Origin: Pseudomonadota bacterium
GTDB lineage: Bacteria > Pseudomonadota > Alphaproteobacteria > Rhodobacterales > Rhodobacteraceae
Reading direction: 5' to 3'
Length of the DNA stretch: 64,000 nucleotides
NCBI GenBank assembly: GCA_020161655.1
Contig: JAIUPC010000014.1
Coordinates: 121,845 to 185,844, forward strand
This document shows positions 43,948-52,388 of this stretch, one piece after another (within the stretch, counting starts at the first letter, position 1; each line of letters opens with the position of its first letter). Under the pieces are notes generated by a model. That model worked only from the letters and a program-made list of their open reading frames with translations. It was not told where the DNA came from and made no database searches. The position numbers and the translations under genes were made by a program.

Positions 43948-44059
43948 GCCCGTCCAGTAGATCACCAAGTTTAACGAACCATACGCACATTCCCGTCGCC
44001 GGGTTCCCTCTGTGTCGAAGATTTCACGCGCTTGTCAGAAGTCGTGCGCGAAAGGCCGC

Positions 44060-46039
44060 TCAGATGGCAATCCGCTCGCCGAGCTCGACCACGCGGTCGC
44101 GCGGCAGGTGGTAATACTCGGACGGGTCGGCGGCGACGCGCGACAGGTTGGCGAAGATGCGGTCGAGGATAAGCTCGATCCCCGATCCCGTCGGCACCGG
44201 ACGGCGGCGGCCAAGGAAGAAGGTCGAGGCCATCACGTCGAACTTCAGTCCCGCCCGCCGCACATGCGCCATCGCGCGTGAGATGTTCGGCGTTTCCATG
44301 AAGCCGAAGCGCAGGATGAGCTGGATGAACGGCCCGCCAAGCGGGGTGATCGTCACACGCTCCTCTGCCGTCGCATAGGGCACGCGCAGCGTCTCGACCG
44401 TCAGGATCACGGTCTGTTCGTGCAGGACGCGGTTGTGCTTGAGGTTGTGGAGCAGTGCGGACGGCACGGTATCGGCATCCGGCGTCAGGAAGAAGGCCGT
44501 GCCGGGGATCTTGTGGACCGAGCTCTTGCGCGTCATCGCCGGGATGAAGCCGGAAAGCGGCACCGCAAGGGCATGGACGCGGGCGAGCATGGCCTGGGTG
44601 CCGCGCCACCAGACCCACATCAGGAAGCCGAGGACTGCCGCCACCATCACCGGGACATAGCCGCCATCGGCGATCTTCGTGAGGTTCGAGGCGAGGAAAG
44701 TCAGCTCGATCACCAGGATCGGCGCGGCGGCGAGGAAGGCCATGGGAACCGACAGCCGACCCGAGTGTACGAAGTATAGAACGCCCAGCGTCGTCGTCAG
44801 CAGCATCGTCCCGGTGACGGCGATGCCGTAGGCTGATGCAAGGGCCGAGGAACTGCCGAAGGCGACCACAAGCCAGACGACACCGGCCAGCAGGAACCAG
44901 TTGACGGTGCCGATATAGATCTGGCCACTCTGGTCGCTTGCCGTGTGACGGATCACCAGACGCGGCAGGAAGCCAAGCTGCACCGCGCCCCGCGCCATCG
45001 AGAAGGCGCCGGAGATCACCGCTTGCGAGGCGATGACGGTGGCAACCGTCGCCAGCACGACGAAGAACGGCAGGAAACCGGGTGAAGCCATGTTGAAGAA
45101 CACGTTCTCAAGGCTGTCGGGATGCGACAGGACCATCGCCCCTTGCCCGAGGTAGTTGATGACAAGGGCCGGCAGCACCAGCGCGAACCAGGCCATGACG
45201 ATGGGCTTGCGGCCGAAATGCCCCAGATCGGCGTACAGCGCCTCGCCCCCCGTGACGGCAAGGAACACCGCGCCGAGGACGACGAAGGCAACGCCGGAAT
45301 GTTCGATCAGGAAGGCCACCGCCCAATAGGGGTTGAGGGAGGCGAGCACCCCAGGGTTGTCACCGATATGCGCCAGACCAAGCACCAGCAAGGTCAGAAA
45401 CCAGACCGCCGTCACCGGGCCGAAAAGCAGCGCCACGCTCGCCGTGCCATGCCGCTGCACCATGAAAATCCCGAAGATGATGCAGATCGTCGCCGGCACG
45501 ACATAGCTTTCGACCGCCGGCACCACGAGCTTTGCCCCCTCGACCGCCGACAGGACCGAGATGGCCGGCGTGATGATCGCATCCCCGGCAAAAAGCGCCG
45601 CCCCTGCAATGGCAAGGACCAGGATCGGCAGGGAACGCCGCCCGATGGCAAGACGCACAAGGGTGTAAAGCGCCAGGATGCCGCCCTCGCCCCGGTTGTC
45701 GGCGCGCAGGAGCACGAAGACATATTTCACCGTCACGATCAGGAAGATCGTCCAGATGAGAAGCGACAGGATGCCCAGGACCTCCGGCCGTCCCGGCGAT
45801 CCGCCGGTGGCGTGCAGCGCCTCGCGGAAGGCATAGATCGGCGAGGTGCCGATATCGCCATAGACGACGCCGATGGCGCCCATCGTCAGCGCAAGGAAGC
45901 CCTGCCCCTTGCCGGCCTCTTCGTGGATGTCGCTTTCGACATCGGATTCGCTTTTCAGGTAGTCGGCGATATCAAGCGCGTCGTCATCCGGCAGCGGCAC
46001 GTGGGACTGCTCGAAAGACGGAGTTTTGCCGGCGCTCAT
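44060..46039 (-). CDS. kup: Kup family potassium uptake protein
   Basis: A 659-residue inner-membrane K+ importer (K+/H+ symport). The hallmark GAIGVVYGDIGTSPIYAFRE begins the first membrane segment, followed by about eleven more segments and a cytoplasmic C-terminal domain (about residues 470-659). The N-terminal cytoplasmic tail (about 45 residues) is acidic. ATG 46039 follows AAGGA by nine bases; longer open frame upstream lacks homology. Confidence 0.95.
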   Translation of the reverse strand: MSAGKTPSFEQSHVPLPDDDALDIADYLKSESDVESDIHEEAGKGQGFLALTMGAIGVVYGDIGTSPIYAFREALHATGGSPGRPEVLGILSLLIWTIFLIVTVKYVFVLLRADNRGEGGILALYTLVRLAIGRRSLPILVLAIAGAALFAGDAIITPAISVLSAVEGAKLVVPAVESYVVPATICIIFGIFMVQRHGTASVALLFGPVTAVWFLTLLVLGLAHIGDNPGVLASLNPYWAVAFLIEHSGVAFVVLGAVFLAVTGGEALYADLGHFGRKPIVMAWFALVLPALVINYLGQGAMVLSHPDSLENVFFNMASPGFLPFFVVLATVATVIASQAVISGAFSMARGAVQLGFLPRLVIRHTASDQSGQIYIGTVNWFLLAGVVWLVVAFGSSSALASAYGIAVTGTMLLTTTLGVLYFVHSGRLSVPMAFLAAAPILVIELTFLASNLTKIADGGYVPVMVAAVLGFLMWVWWRGTQAMLARVHALAVPLSGFIPAMTRKSSVHKIPGTAFFLTPDADTVPSALLHNLKHNRVLHEQTVILTVETLRVPYATAEERVTITPLGGPFIQLILRFGFMETPNISRAMAHVRRAGLKFDVMASTFFLGRRRPVPTGSGIELILDRIFANLSRVAADPSEYYHLPRDRVVELGERIAI

Positions 46040-46260
46040 GGTGCCGCATCCTTTGATCTGTTGGGGAAAGTGGCGATCGGCGTTCGATCCGCTTCTTGGT
46101 GGCGCAGGCTTCCAGAGGCTCCGCTCCGCCGGCAGGGGCGAAGACAAATACGCGATTCCATGTGCAGAGTCGTTTGCACCCGCAGAATTTATGCGAAGCC
46201 GCTCCTTTCGGCAATCATCACGGAACGGTGAGGTCGCTGGACGCGCAAATCACGTGATTG

Positions 46261-47304
46261 TCAGGTGGATTGTCCGCCGAGAACTTCGATCAACGTCTGA
46301 AAATCGGCTGGCAAGGGGCTGTCGAACTTGAGTTTTTCGCCGCTGACCGGATGCAGGAAGCCGAGCGTGGTGGCATGAAGCGCCTGACGCGGAAAGGCGG
46401 TGACAGCTTCAGCACCCGCACCGCCAAGGGCCGCAACCGAGGGTTTGCGCCGCCCGCCATAGACCGGATCGCCGACAAGGCCATGGCCGGCATGGGCCAT
46501 GTGGACCCGGATCTGGTGGGTGCGCCCGGTCTCAAGCCGGCATTCGACCAGTGCCAGCGCGGGCGGCTTGCCGAAGGTCTCCAGCACCTTCACCCGCGTC
46601 ACCGCGTGGCGCCCGCCGTCGAAGGTCACCGCCTGACGCTGGCGGTCGGTCCGGTGCCGCGCCAGCTGGGTGGTGATCTTCAGGACGCCCCCCGGCTCGA
46701 AGCTGGTGCCACGGACGCCGTGAAGGCGTGGGTCGGCAGCATCGGGGACGCCGTGCACCAGCGCCAGATAGCGCCGTTCGGCCGTGTGTTTCTCGAACTG
46801 GCGGGCAAGGGCGTGATGCGCCCGGTCGGTCTTCGCCACGACCAGAAGGCCGGAGGTATCCTTGTCGATCCGGTGGACGATGCCGGGACGCCTTTCGCCG
46901 CCGATGCCGGAAAGGCTGTCGCCGGCGTGATGGAGAAGCGCGTTGACCAGCGTCTGGCCGGGAGAGCCGGGGGCCGGATGGACGACCATCCCCGCCGGCT
47001 TGTCGATGACGATAAGGTCTGCGTCCTCGTAAACCACGGTCAGGGGGATGTCCTCGGGCCGGGTATGGGTCTCTGCCGCTTCGGGCACGGTGATCTCATA
47101 GACCTCGCCCTCGGCCACGCGGGCCTTGGCGTCGGTGACGGCAAGACCCTCGCGGCTGATCGCGCCCTCGGCCAGAAGCCGCGCGATCCGCGACCGCGAC
47201 AGGGACGCTTCTTCTGGCACATCACGCGCCAGCGCCTTATCAAGGCGGTCGGGCGGGTTCGGCCCGATCTCGACCCTCACGATGGATGCGGAAATGTCCG
47301 ACAT
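46261..47304 (-). CDS. rluD: RluD/RluA family 23S rRNA pseudouridine synthase
   Basis: A 347-residue enzyme with an N-terminal S4 domain (SRIARLLAEGAISREG) and a pseudouridine synthase domain. The catalytic Asp lies in GIVHRIDKDTSGLLVVAKT, and RTHQIRVHMAHAGHGLVGD is conserved. In E. coli RluD modifies three uridines of helix 69. The start at ATG 47304 overlaps the divergent small membrane protein gene by about ten bases. Confidence 0.92.
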   Translation of the reverse strand: MSDISASIVRVEIGPNPPDRLDKALARDVPEEASLSRSRIARLLAEGAISREGLAVTDAKARVAEGEVYEITVPEAAETHTRPEDIPLTVVYEDADLIVIDKPAGMVVHPAPGSPGQTLVNALLHHAGDSLSGIGGERRPGIVHRIDKDTSGLLVVAKTDRAHHALARQFEKHTAERRYLALVHGVPDAADPRLHGVRGTSFEPGGVLKITTQLARHRTDRQRQAVTFDGGRHAVTRVKVLETFGKPPALALVECRLETGRTHQIRVHMAHAGHGLVGDPVYGGRRKPSVAALGGAGAEAVTAFPRQALHATTLGFLHPVSGEKLKFDSPLPADFQTLIEVLGGQST

Positions 47305-47629
47305 GGCCCCTGCCCCGCAAGACCCGGCAACCCTGCCGCCGGAACTGCGCTTCCTGAAATGGCTGGTCACGGCGCTTGCCGGGACCATGATCATCGGCCT
47401 CATAACCATCGTGGCGCTCTTTGTCACCCGCTTGCCGAAGGCGCCTGAGCCGCGCCCCGCCCTGCCGGAGACGCTTCAGATGCCCGCAGGGCTGACGGCC
47501 GAGGCCGTGACCATGGGCCGCGGCTGGATCGGCGTCGTCGCCTCCGGGGCGGAAGGCGAGGAATTCCTGATCTTCGACGCCACCACCGGCGCCCTTCGCC
47601 AGCGCATCCCGGTCAAGCCCGGCGAATAG
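47294..47629 (+). CDS. Small single-pass membrane protein (DUF6476-like)
   Basis: The roughly 111-residue protein has a short cytoplasmic N-terminus (LPPELRFLKWLVTALA), one membrane helix (TMIIGLITIVALFVTRL) and a periplasmic domain of about 60 residues (GRGWIGVVASGAEGEEFLIF). It matches a Rhodobacterales-restricted family of unknown function. The exact start is uncertain: ATG 47282, 47294 and 47303 are all in frame and none has a strong ribosome site. It is divergent from rluD with overlapping 5' ends, so the two promoters must lie inside each other's coding sequence. Confidence 0.75.
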   Translation: MSDMAPAPQDPATLPPELRFLKWLVTALAGTMIIGLITIVALFVTRLPKAPEPRPALPETLQMPAGLTAEAVTMGRGWIGVVASGAEGEEFLIFDATTGALRQRIPVKPGE

Positions 47630-47700
47630 TCCGAAGCCCCGCCGCCGAGCGCAAAGCCGCTTGCAATGCGCCCCCGCCACAGGTACGAAGCCGCTGATCC

Positions 47701-47774
47701 GGCGGGTTGGCGGAGAGGTTACGCAGCGGATTGCAAATCCGTGAAGACCGGTTCGATTCCGGTACCCGCCTCCA
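47701..47774 (+). tRNA. tRNA-Cys(GCA)
   Basis: A complete cloverleaf. The acceptor stem GGCGGGT pairs with ACCCGCC (47764-47770), the anticodon loop TTGCAAA has GCA at 47733-47735, the T arm is ACCGG-TTCGATT-CCGGT, and CCA is encoded at 47772-47774. The accessory island begins right after it, so its 3' end is the likely integration site. Confidence 0.97.
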
Positions 47775-47880
47775 CACCTTAGCAGAAAATGCAGGGTCCG
47801 GTTTACAGGCCGGTTTACATTCCCGCGACGATTCCGCTTTTCGGCTGGTGCGACCAAGCGCCCACGCATAGCCTGGCAAC

Positions 47881-48711
47881 ATGGGCGCCGAGGATTGGTC
47901 AGACGCAGAAAATGACGCAATCGTCGCGGATTACTTCGCGATGCTCAGCGACGATCTTTCTGGCCGAGGCTACAACAAGGCTGCCCACAATCGCGCGCTT
48001 CAGGAAGCGCTCGGGCGCAGTCGAGGCTCGATCGAGTTCAAGCATTGCAACATCTCGGCAGCCGCGAAGGCGTTCGCCCAGCCGATGCTCACCGGCTACC
48101 CGCCGCGCCACAAGTTTCAGCTTTCGTTAGCCGAAGCAATCTCGCGCTGGCTTGATCGACATCCAGACTGGCAGGCGGGGACACGACCATTGAAAGCCTT
48201 TCAGGCGGCTGAAGCACCTGCGCTGTTCGTTGGCACCGCCCCCACCCTGCGCAACACGCCGCCGCCCGAGGAGGCCGAGCAGATGCGCTTTATCGCGCGG
48301 CGCTTCGACGTCGCCGGGCGCGACGCGCGCAACCGCGTGCTTGGGCGCGCCGGGGAGGAGCGGGTGCTGCACCACGAGCGCGCAGTCCTGCGTCAGCACG
48401 GGCGCGATGACCTCGCGCGCCGCATACGCTGGGTCAGTGCGGAGGACGGCGATGGTGCCGGTTATGACATCGCCAGCTTTGCACCGGATGGCCATGACCG
48501 GCTGATCGAGGTGAAAACCACGAACGGCTGGGAACGGACACCTTTCCATATTTCCCGCAATGAGATCGAGGTCGCCAACTCACGGCGCGAAAGCTGGCAC
48601 CTGTTCCGGCTTTATGACTTCGCTCGCGCGCCAAGAGCATTCGAACTCAGGCCGCCGCTTGACGCCCATGTCGATCTGACGGCCACGAGCTTTCAGGCCA
48701 GTTTTCACTGA
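47881..48711 (+). CDS. DUF3883 domain protein, restriction-nuclease-like
   Basis: A 276-residue protein with an N-terminal helical domain (DWSDAENDAIVADYFAMLSD) and a C-terminal DUF3883 domain. This has a PD-(D/E)xK-like core: GAGYDIASFAPDG and DRLIEVKTTNG supply the acidic and E-x-K residues. DUF3883 is common in restriction and defence proteins, so DNA cleavage is likely but unproven here. It lies 106 bases after tRNA-Cys and converges on the integrase, overlapping its 3' end by seven bases, an unusual cargo position between attachment site and integrase. Confidence 0.75.
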   Translation: MGAEDWSDAENDAIVADYFAMLSDDLSGRGYNKAAHNRALQEALGRSRGSIEFKHCNISAAAKAFAQPMLTGYPPRHKFQLSLAEAISRWLDRHPDWQAGTRPLKAFQAAEAPALFVGTAPTLRNTPPPEEAEQMRFIARRFDVAGRDARNRVLGRAGEERVLHHERAVLRQHGRDDLARRIRWVSAEDGDGAGYDIASFAPDGHDRLIEVKTTNGWERTPFHISRNEIEVANSRRESWHLFRLYDFARAPRAFELRPPLDAHVDLTATSFQASFH

Positions 48712-49832
48712 CCCTGTTCGCCAGCCCGCACCTTCCGGCGCGCCCGAACCAGCTTTTCGAGCACCTCGTCGGCGACCTCGGGCACAAGGGCAGCATATCG
48801 TTCGATGATGTTTGCCGCGTGACGCAGGCCCCACCCCATCGTCACGGCAATCTCATTGAGCGAGCAGCCGGCGCGCAAAAGTTCGGTCGCAGCGGTGCCG
48901 CGCATGTCGTAAAGGCGCAGCTCGTCCCGAATGTGGATACGCGTCGGGTCCGCTTTCGCGGCATCATTTGCCCGCGCCTTGACGTCCCGGACAATCTGCG
49001 ATGCCCGCTCGGGCGTGAGCGGCCTTCCATCCAGCGACACGATCAGCCGCTTCTGTGCTTTCGGCGTGGTGTCGATCAGCTCGGCCAATGCAGGGGTCAC
49101 CGGGATGCTCACCGGATTGTCGGACTTTGCACGACGGAAGAACAGGCGTCGTCCCAGGGGCGTGCGCTGAACATGGTCCGGCGTGAGGCGACCGATATCC
49201 TGTGGCGTCAACCCGCCCTCGGAGGCTGCGACAACGATCCGACGCTCGCGCTCGCTTGCGACGGCAAGTAGCGCGGCGATTTCCTGCGGAAGCCAAACGA
49301 AATCCGCCCGGTTCGCGCGATACATACGCTCGATCCCGTTGTGATAGTGCACCACGATGCTGACGCCGTGCTTACGCGCCCAATTCAGAAACCGCGTAAC
49401 GACGGTCGTTGCATAGTCCCACTGCTTTAGCGAATGAGCCCAGCGGTTCTTCCAGTCGTTGATCTCCGCAAGCGATTCACGTTCCTCGAAAAGCTTTGTC
49501 CGATCATTGCCGAACTCTTCCTCGAAAGCGCCCAGGAACTTGTCGTAATCCTGCTTCGTCCGGGGCTTCAGGTTCAGATACTGAGGGGAATTGCGATAGC
49601 GTGCCATGACCGCTACGGTCAGCCCGCGGTCCACCTTCGGCTTTTCGGGCATGCTGGGGCGCAGGGAATCGTTGAGCGCAAAGACATAGTCCCGATCGCC
49701 GGGCCTTGAATCTGCGACCGAACTCCAAAACTGCGGCCCGCCGCGATAGGCATAGTGGTATTCGCGAACGGTTCCGTCCGCGAGTTTCTTCCTGACGCGA
49801 TGGACCCCTTTGATCGGCAGCTTATGCGCCAC
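48705..49832 (-). CDS. Tyrosine-type site-specific integrase
   Basis: A 375-residue recombinase. An N-terminal SAM-like/core-binding region (PRTKQDYDKFLGAFEEEFGN) precedes the catalytic domain. Box II reads YDMRGTAATELLRAGC, and the end GWGLRHAANIIERYAAL supplies the Trp/His position and nucleophilic Tyr. Box I (ASEGGLTPQDIGRL) has Thr where active relatives carry the first Arg, and the first His of box II is Tyr, so activity may be altered. It reads toward tRNA-Cys and overlaps the small gene upstream by eleven bases. Confidence 0.88.
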   Translation of the reverse strand: MAHKLPIKGVHRVRKKLADGTVREYHYAYRGGPQFWSSVADSRPGDRDYVFALNDSLRPSMPEKPKVDRGLTVAVMARYRNSPQYLNLKPRTKQDYDKFLGAFEEEFGNDRTKLFEERESLAEINDWKNRWAHSLKQWDYATTVVTRFLNWARKHGVSIVVHYHNGIERMYRANRADFVWLPQEIAALLAVASERERRIVVAASEGGLTPQDIGRLTPDHVQRTPLGRRLFFRRAKSDNPVSIPVTPALAELIDTTPKAQKRLIVSLDGRPLTPERASQIVRDVKARANDAAKADPTRIHIRDELRLYDMRGTAATELLRAGCSLNEIAVTMGWGLRHAANIIERYAALVPEVADEVLEKLVRARRKVRAGEQGQ

Positions 49833-50253
49833 GGCGACGCCTCCGCTGCTCGACGTAGCTTAGGGCTTCCCGCTCGCCTTCCCCGGAGATCTCGTAGGCA
49901 GCGTTCAGTCGATCGCGAACATGTTTGGGATCGTAAAGGTTTGCGCGGCCACGAACTGTCGATATGCCCATCGTCCGGCACCAGGCGCGAAAGCCGCTCG
50001 TGACACCATTGTAGCGCATGGCCTCAGCGGGTTCTTCACCGGTCATCAGCATCAGCGGCACCCCCTCGACGAGCGGGATATCAAAGGTGAAGCGTTGGGT
50101 AGGTCTGTCTGCAATCATCGGGGCATCGGTCCAGTTGGCTGTGGATGCCTCGGTAAGGGTATTGTCCTCGCCCGACCGGAAACGCATTGCCGAAAAATCC
50201 CCGCAAGACATTGTTTCAGAATGGAAGAATTCAGTTGCAAGGTGCAGGTTCAT
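49822..50253 (-). CDS. Small protein coupled to integrase, possible excisionase/directionality factor
   Basis: A protein of up to 143 residues. The C-terminal part, FRAWCRTMGISTVRGRANLY and DPKHVRDRLNAAY, resembles a small winged-helix or AlpA-like DNA-binding segment. It overlaps the integrase start by eleven bases, the usual place for a recombination directionality factor. The start is uncertain; internal ATGs at MSCGDF or MIADRPTQRF are also possible. Function is inferred from position. Confidence 0.5.
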   Translation of the reverse strand: MNLHLATEFFHSETMSCGDFSAMRFRSGEDNTLTEASTANWTDAPMIADRPTQRFTFDIPLVEGVPLMLMTGEEPAEAMRYNGVTSGFRAWCRTMGISTVRGRANLYDPKHVRDRLNAAYEISGEGEREALSYVEQRRRRRGA

Positions 50254-50627
50254 GCGTAGCCTCAGATGGATGCGGGCGGTTCCGGGGCCACTGCTCCGGG
50301 CATTCAGGATGCCTTTTCAGCCCCAATATTGGCCGTTTCGTCAGGCACGAAATCTCGGTGGCTCAGTGGCGCGAGCGGCGGGTTTGTGGACTGCGGCGCT
50401 GGCGGGTCACCATGCCTCGGGTGACCATCACGCAATCGGACCGGGTGAGGTGCGTGCCCGGATTCGATCGGCCTTGAGTTGGAGGAAAGGCTTGGGACCT
50501 CGAAGTCGATGAAGACGGGTTGCATGTTCTGTAATCGGTTTTGTTCCGCAGAGGTCGCAGTTTTCGGGAAGGTGACGGCCCGGAAAGAGCGGGCCGCCCG
50601 GAAGGGTTGAATGGCTTTGCCCCTCAC
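50254..50627. other. Intergenic region with exonuclease fragment
   Basis: These 374 bases lie between the integrase module and the next small gene. Only a short exonuclease-like fragment (listed separately) can be recognised. No duplicate of the tRNA-Cys 3' end is seen here. Confidence 0.4.
50457..50525 (-). pseudogene. Fragment of a DnaQ/RNase T-like 3'-5' exonuclease
   Basis: The start of the reading frame MQPVFIDFEVPSLSSNSRPI, then ES, matches the N-terminal Exo I motif (DxE in FIDFE) of small DEDD exonucleases, whose usual text is close to VFIDFEASSLS..PIEIG. After about 22 residues the similarity ends, so this is only a 5' remnant. Confidence 0.4.
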
Positions 50628-51017
50628 TCATTCCCGAAACCCGCGGTGCCAGGCGATGTCCTTTTCGGCGGCGAGGAGGTCTGCAACGCGATTGGAGAGG
50701 TTGAGCGCATCGCGAAGGAGGAGGCGAAGATCGGCTTCATCCTCGGCGAGGGCGCGGAGCATGTCGGCGAGCGCGGCGCGGTAATCCTCGGTCAGAACGC
50801 GCCGGCGGTTCACCGCCTCGGCGAGCGCGTCGAGCGGGCGCTCGATGCGCTTGAAGAGAGGATGTGGCAGTCTTTCCATTGCTTCGAACGCGGTGCGTGC
50901 CGCTGCGATAGCATCGGCGCAGATGTCTTCGAGCCGTTCGAAATCGGGGCGGATCGAGTCTGGCTGGAACAGCACGACGCGATGGGTGTTCTGGGTCGGG
51001 AAAGTGTTCGGTTTCAT
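50628..51017 (-). CDS. Hypothetical helical protein of the island
   Basis: A 129-residue protein I do not recognise. It is almost entirely helical and acidic with many Ala, Leu and Arg (DICADAIAAARTAFEAMERL, AALADMLRALAEDEADLRLL). No membrane segment or signal peptide is present. ATG 51017 follows a weak GGGAA. It is on the same strand as the MazF/PemK-like gene upstream, 60 bases away, so the two may be co-transcribed. Confidence 0.5.
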   Translation of the reverse strand: MKPNTFPTQNTHRVVLFQPDSIRPDFERLEDICADAIAAARTAFEAMERLPHPLFKRIERPLDALAEAVNRRRVLTEDYRAALADMLRALAEDEADLRLLLRDALNLSNRVADLLAAEKDIAWHRGFRE

Positions 51018-51077
51018 CGGAATTTCCCGAGTAGCGGATGGATCTGATGGGCGCACACGAGCGCGCCCGTCAGGGTA

Positions 51078-51647
51078 TCAGCCGGCTAGCCGGGGGCTGG
51101 CGGGCGTCGCGCGCCGCTTCGGATGGCGGTGTTCGACGCTGACCGGGCGAGCCGGCGGTTGTCGCCCCTCACGCCGCCGTGTCGCGCGGCGTTCGGCGGC
51201 CATATCGGCTTCGGCATGGATCCGGGCGCGGACGGCGTTCAGCCTTTCGAACTCCAACTCGCCGAGACGACCGACGACCGGCGTGCCGGCGCGGTTCTCG
51301 GCGAAGCCGGGATGACCCGTGGTAACGGTGATCCGCCGCGCGCCGACGAAGCGGGTCGGACGGTGCAGGCCAGCGGCGCGCATCGCCTCGGCGCGAGTTA
51401 CGTGGATCTCGTAACCCCGGTTCGCGCTGGAACAGGCCGTCGTCCCGTAGGCAAGCGTCACAAGCGTGGAGCCGGCGATCGTCACGACGTCGAGGATGAG
51501 GCAAGGCCGGGGCTTCGGCGTTTCGCCATCACCGTCGGCGACGGGATAGCGGAACATGACGACGTCGCCGTGCGTGAGGCGGCTTTGCCAACCGGCAGTG
51601 GCCGGCGCCGGCTTGGCGATGTGATCGTCGGGCTGGGTATCGAACAT
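51078..51647 (-). CDS. MazF/PemK-like or plasmid-maintenance protein
   Basis: The 189-residue product has an N-terminal segment HGDVVMFRYPVADGD, then KPRPCLILDVV and TLVTLAYGTT. This follows the GDVV...RP.LI..V pattern of the CcdB/MazF barrel fold used by PemK/MazF toxins. The C-terminus is a long Arg-rich tail absent from typical MazF. The toxin identity is tentative. No antitoxin is obvious; the 129-residue helical gene next to it is a possible partner only by position. GTG 51656 is an alternative start. Confidence 0.45.
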   Translation of the reverse strand: MFDTQPDDHIAKPAPATAGWQSRLTHGDVVMFRYPVADGDGETPKPRPCLILDVVTIAGSTLVTLAYGTTACSSANRGYEIHVTRAEAMRAAGLHRPTRFVGARRITVTTGHPGFAENRAGTPVVGRLGELEFERLNAVRARIHAEADMAAERRATRRREGRQPPARPVSVEHRHPKRRATPASPRLAG

Positions 51648-51656
51648 GAAGGACAC

Positions 51657-52172
51657 CGTGGGTTTCGATCCGACACGCCGCCCGCTCTCACCCTCTTCGG
51701 GCCTCCGGCTCCGGGCTGCGCGTCACCGACGCTGCGCAGCCCGGACCGGATGCCCCGGCGCCTCCAGCGCATCACGGGAGAGCGTCGAGAGGGTCACCCT
51801 TTCGACCCCGTGCGGGCAGCACGAGCGGGGGGCCTGGGGGCGTGCGGAACGATGACCCGGGTCCGTCGGAAGACGTCAGGGGGTGCAGGGGGAGTGGCGA
51901 ACGATGACCCTGCCCGGGGGAGGTCCGGAGGGGATGGCGCGCCCCTTCGGTCCCGCGGACGGCGGCCCGCGGCAGCGCGGGGTCCGGGGGCAGCGCCCCC
52001 GGCGAACGGCAGTGCGAGCGAAGGCGCCGGAACGGCGACAAGCGCGCACTGCTTAGTGAGTAATCCCCGCTCCACCGCCCTCGCGCGCGGCAAAGGGGGG
52101 CACAGGGCCACGCCAGTTCGGCGACGGCAGGCTTTGGACCCAGGTCCGGACGATCAGCTCCGGAGGTTCCCC
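51657..52172. other. Gene-free GC-rich region before the relaxase gene
   Basis: These 516 bases have no supported gene; longer open frames are low-complexity artefacts of the GC content. The last 170 bases contain the candidate oriT at 52009-52065 and a CGGAGG ribosome site (about 52161-52166) for the relaxase at 52173. Confidence 0.5.
52009..52065 (+). other. Candidate oriT upstream of the MobV-type relaxase gene
   Basis: A perfect eight-base inverted repeat GCAGTGCG (52009-52016) / CGCACTGC (52045-52052) is followed immediately by TTAGTGAGTAATC. MobV plasmids place their nick near such a dyad just upstream of mob. Position and structure fit, but the nick sequence is not proven. Confidence 0.35.
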
Positions 52173-52388
52173 ATGTCGATCCACACCACGCTTGCCGTCG
52201 CGACTGAGGCGCGGCCCGTCGTTGCCCGGTGCGAGGGCATGCGCCCCGAGGATATCGCCGGCTAAGAGGCGCATCGCAGCCGCAAGGGTGGCGATGTCGG
52301 CCATGTCGATGGTGGCAGGAGCCATCTCAACCGCCGGCTCATCGGCGATGCCGGCTGGGCCACGACGGCAACAGCCGAGATCGCAGCA
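52173..52388 (+). pseudogene. N-terminal part of MobV-type relaxase, interrupted by in-frame TAA
   Basis: From ATG 52173, with a ribosome site CGGAGG about six bases upstream, the frame reads MSIHTTLAVATEARPVVARC, then GMRPEDIAG, a TAA stop at 52263-52265, then in the same frame EAHRSRKGGDVGHVDGGRSH and LNRRLIGDAGWA. It continues without a break into the relaxase body at 52389. The part after the stop includes the relaxase motif I region, so full function would need read-through. Confidence 0.75.
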
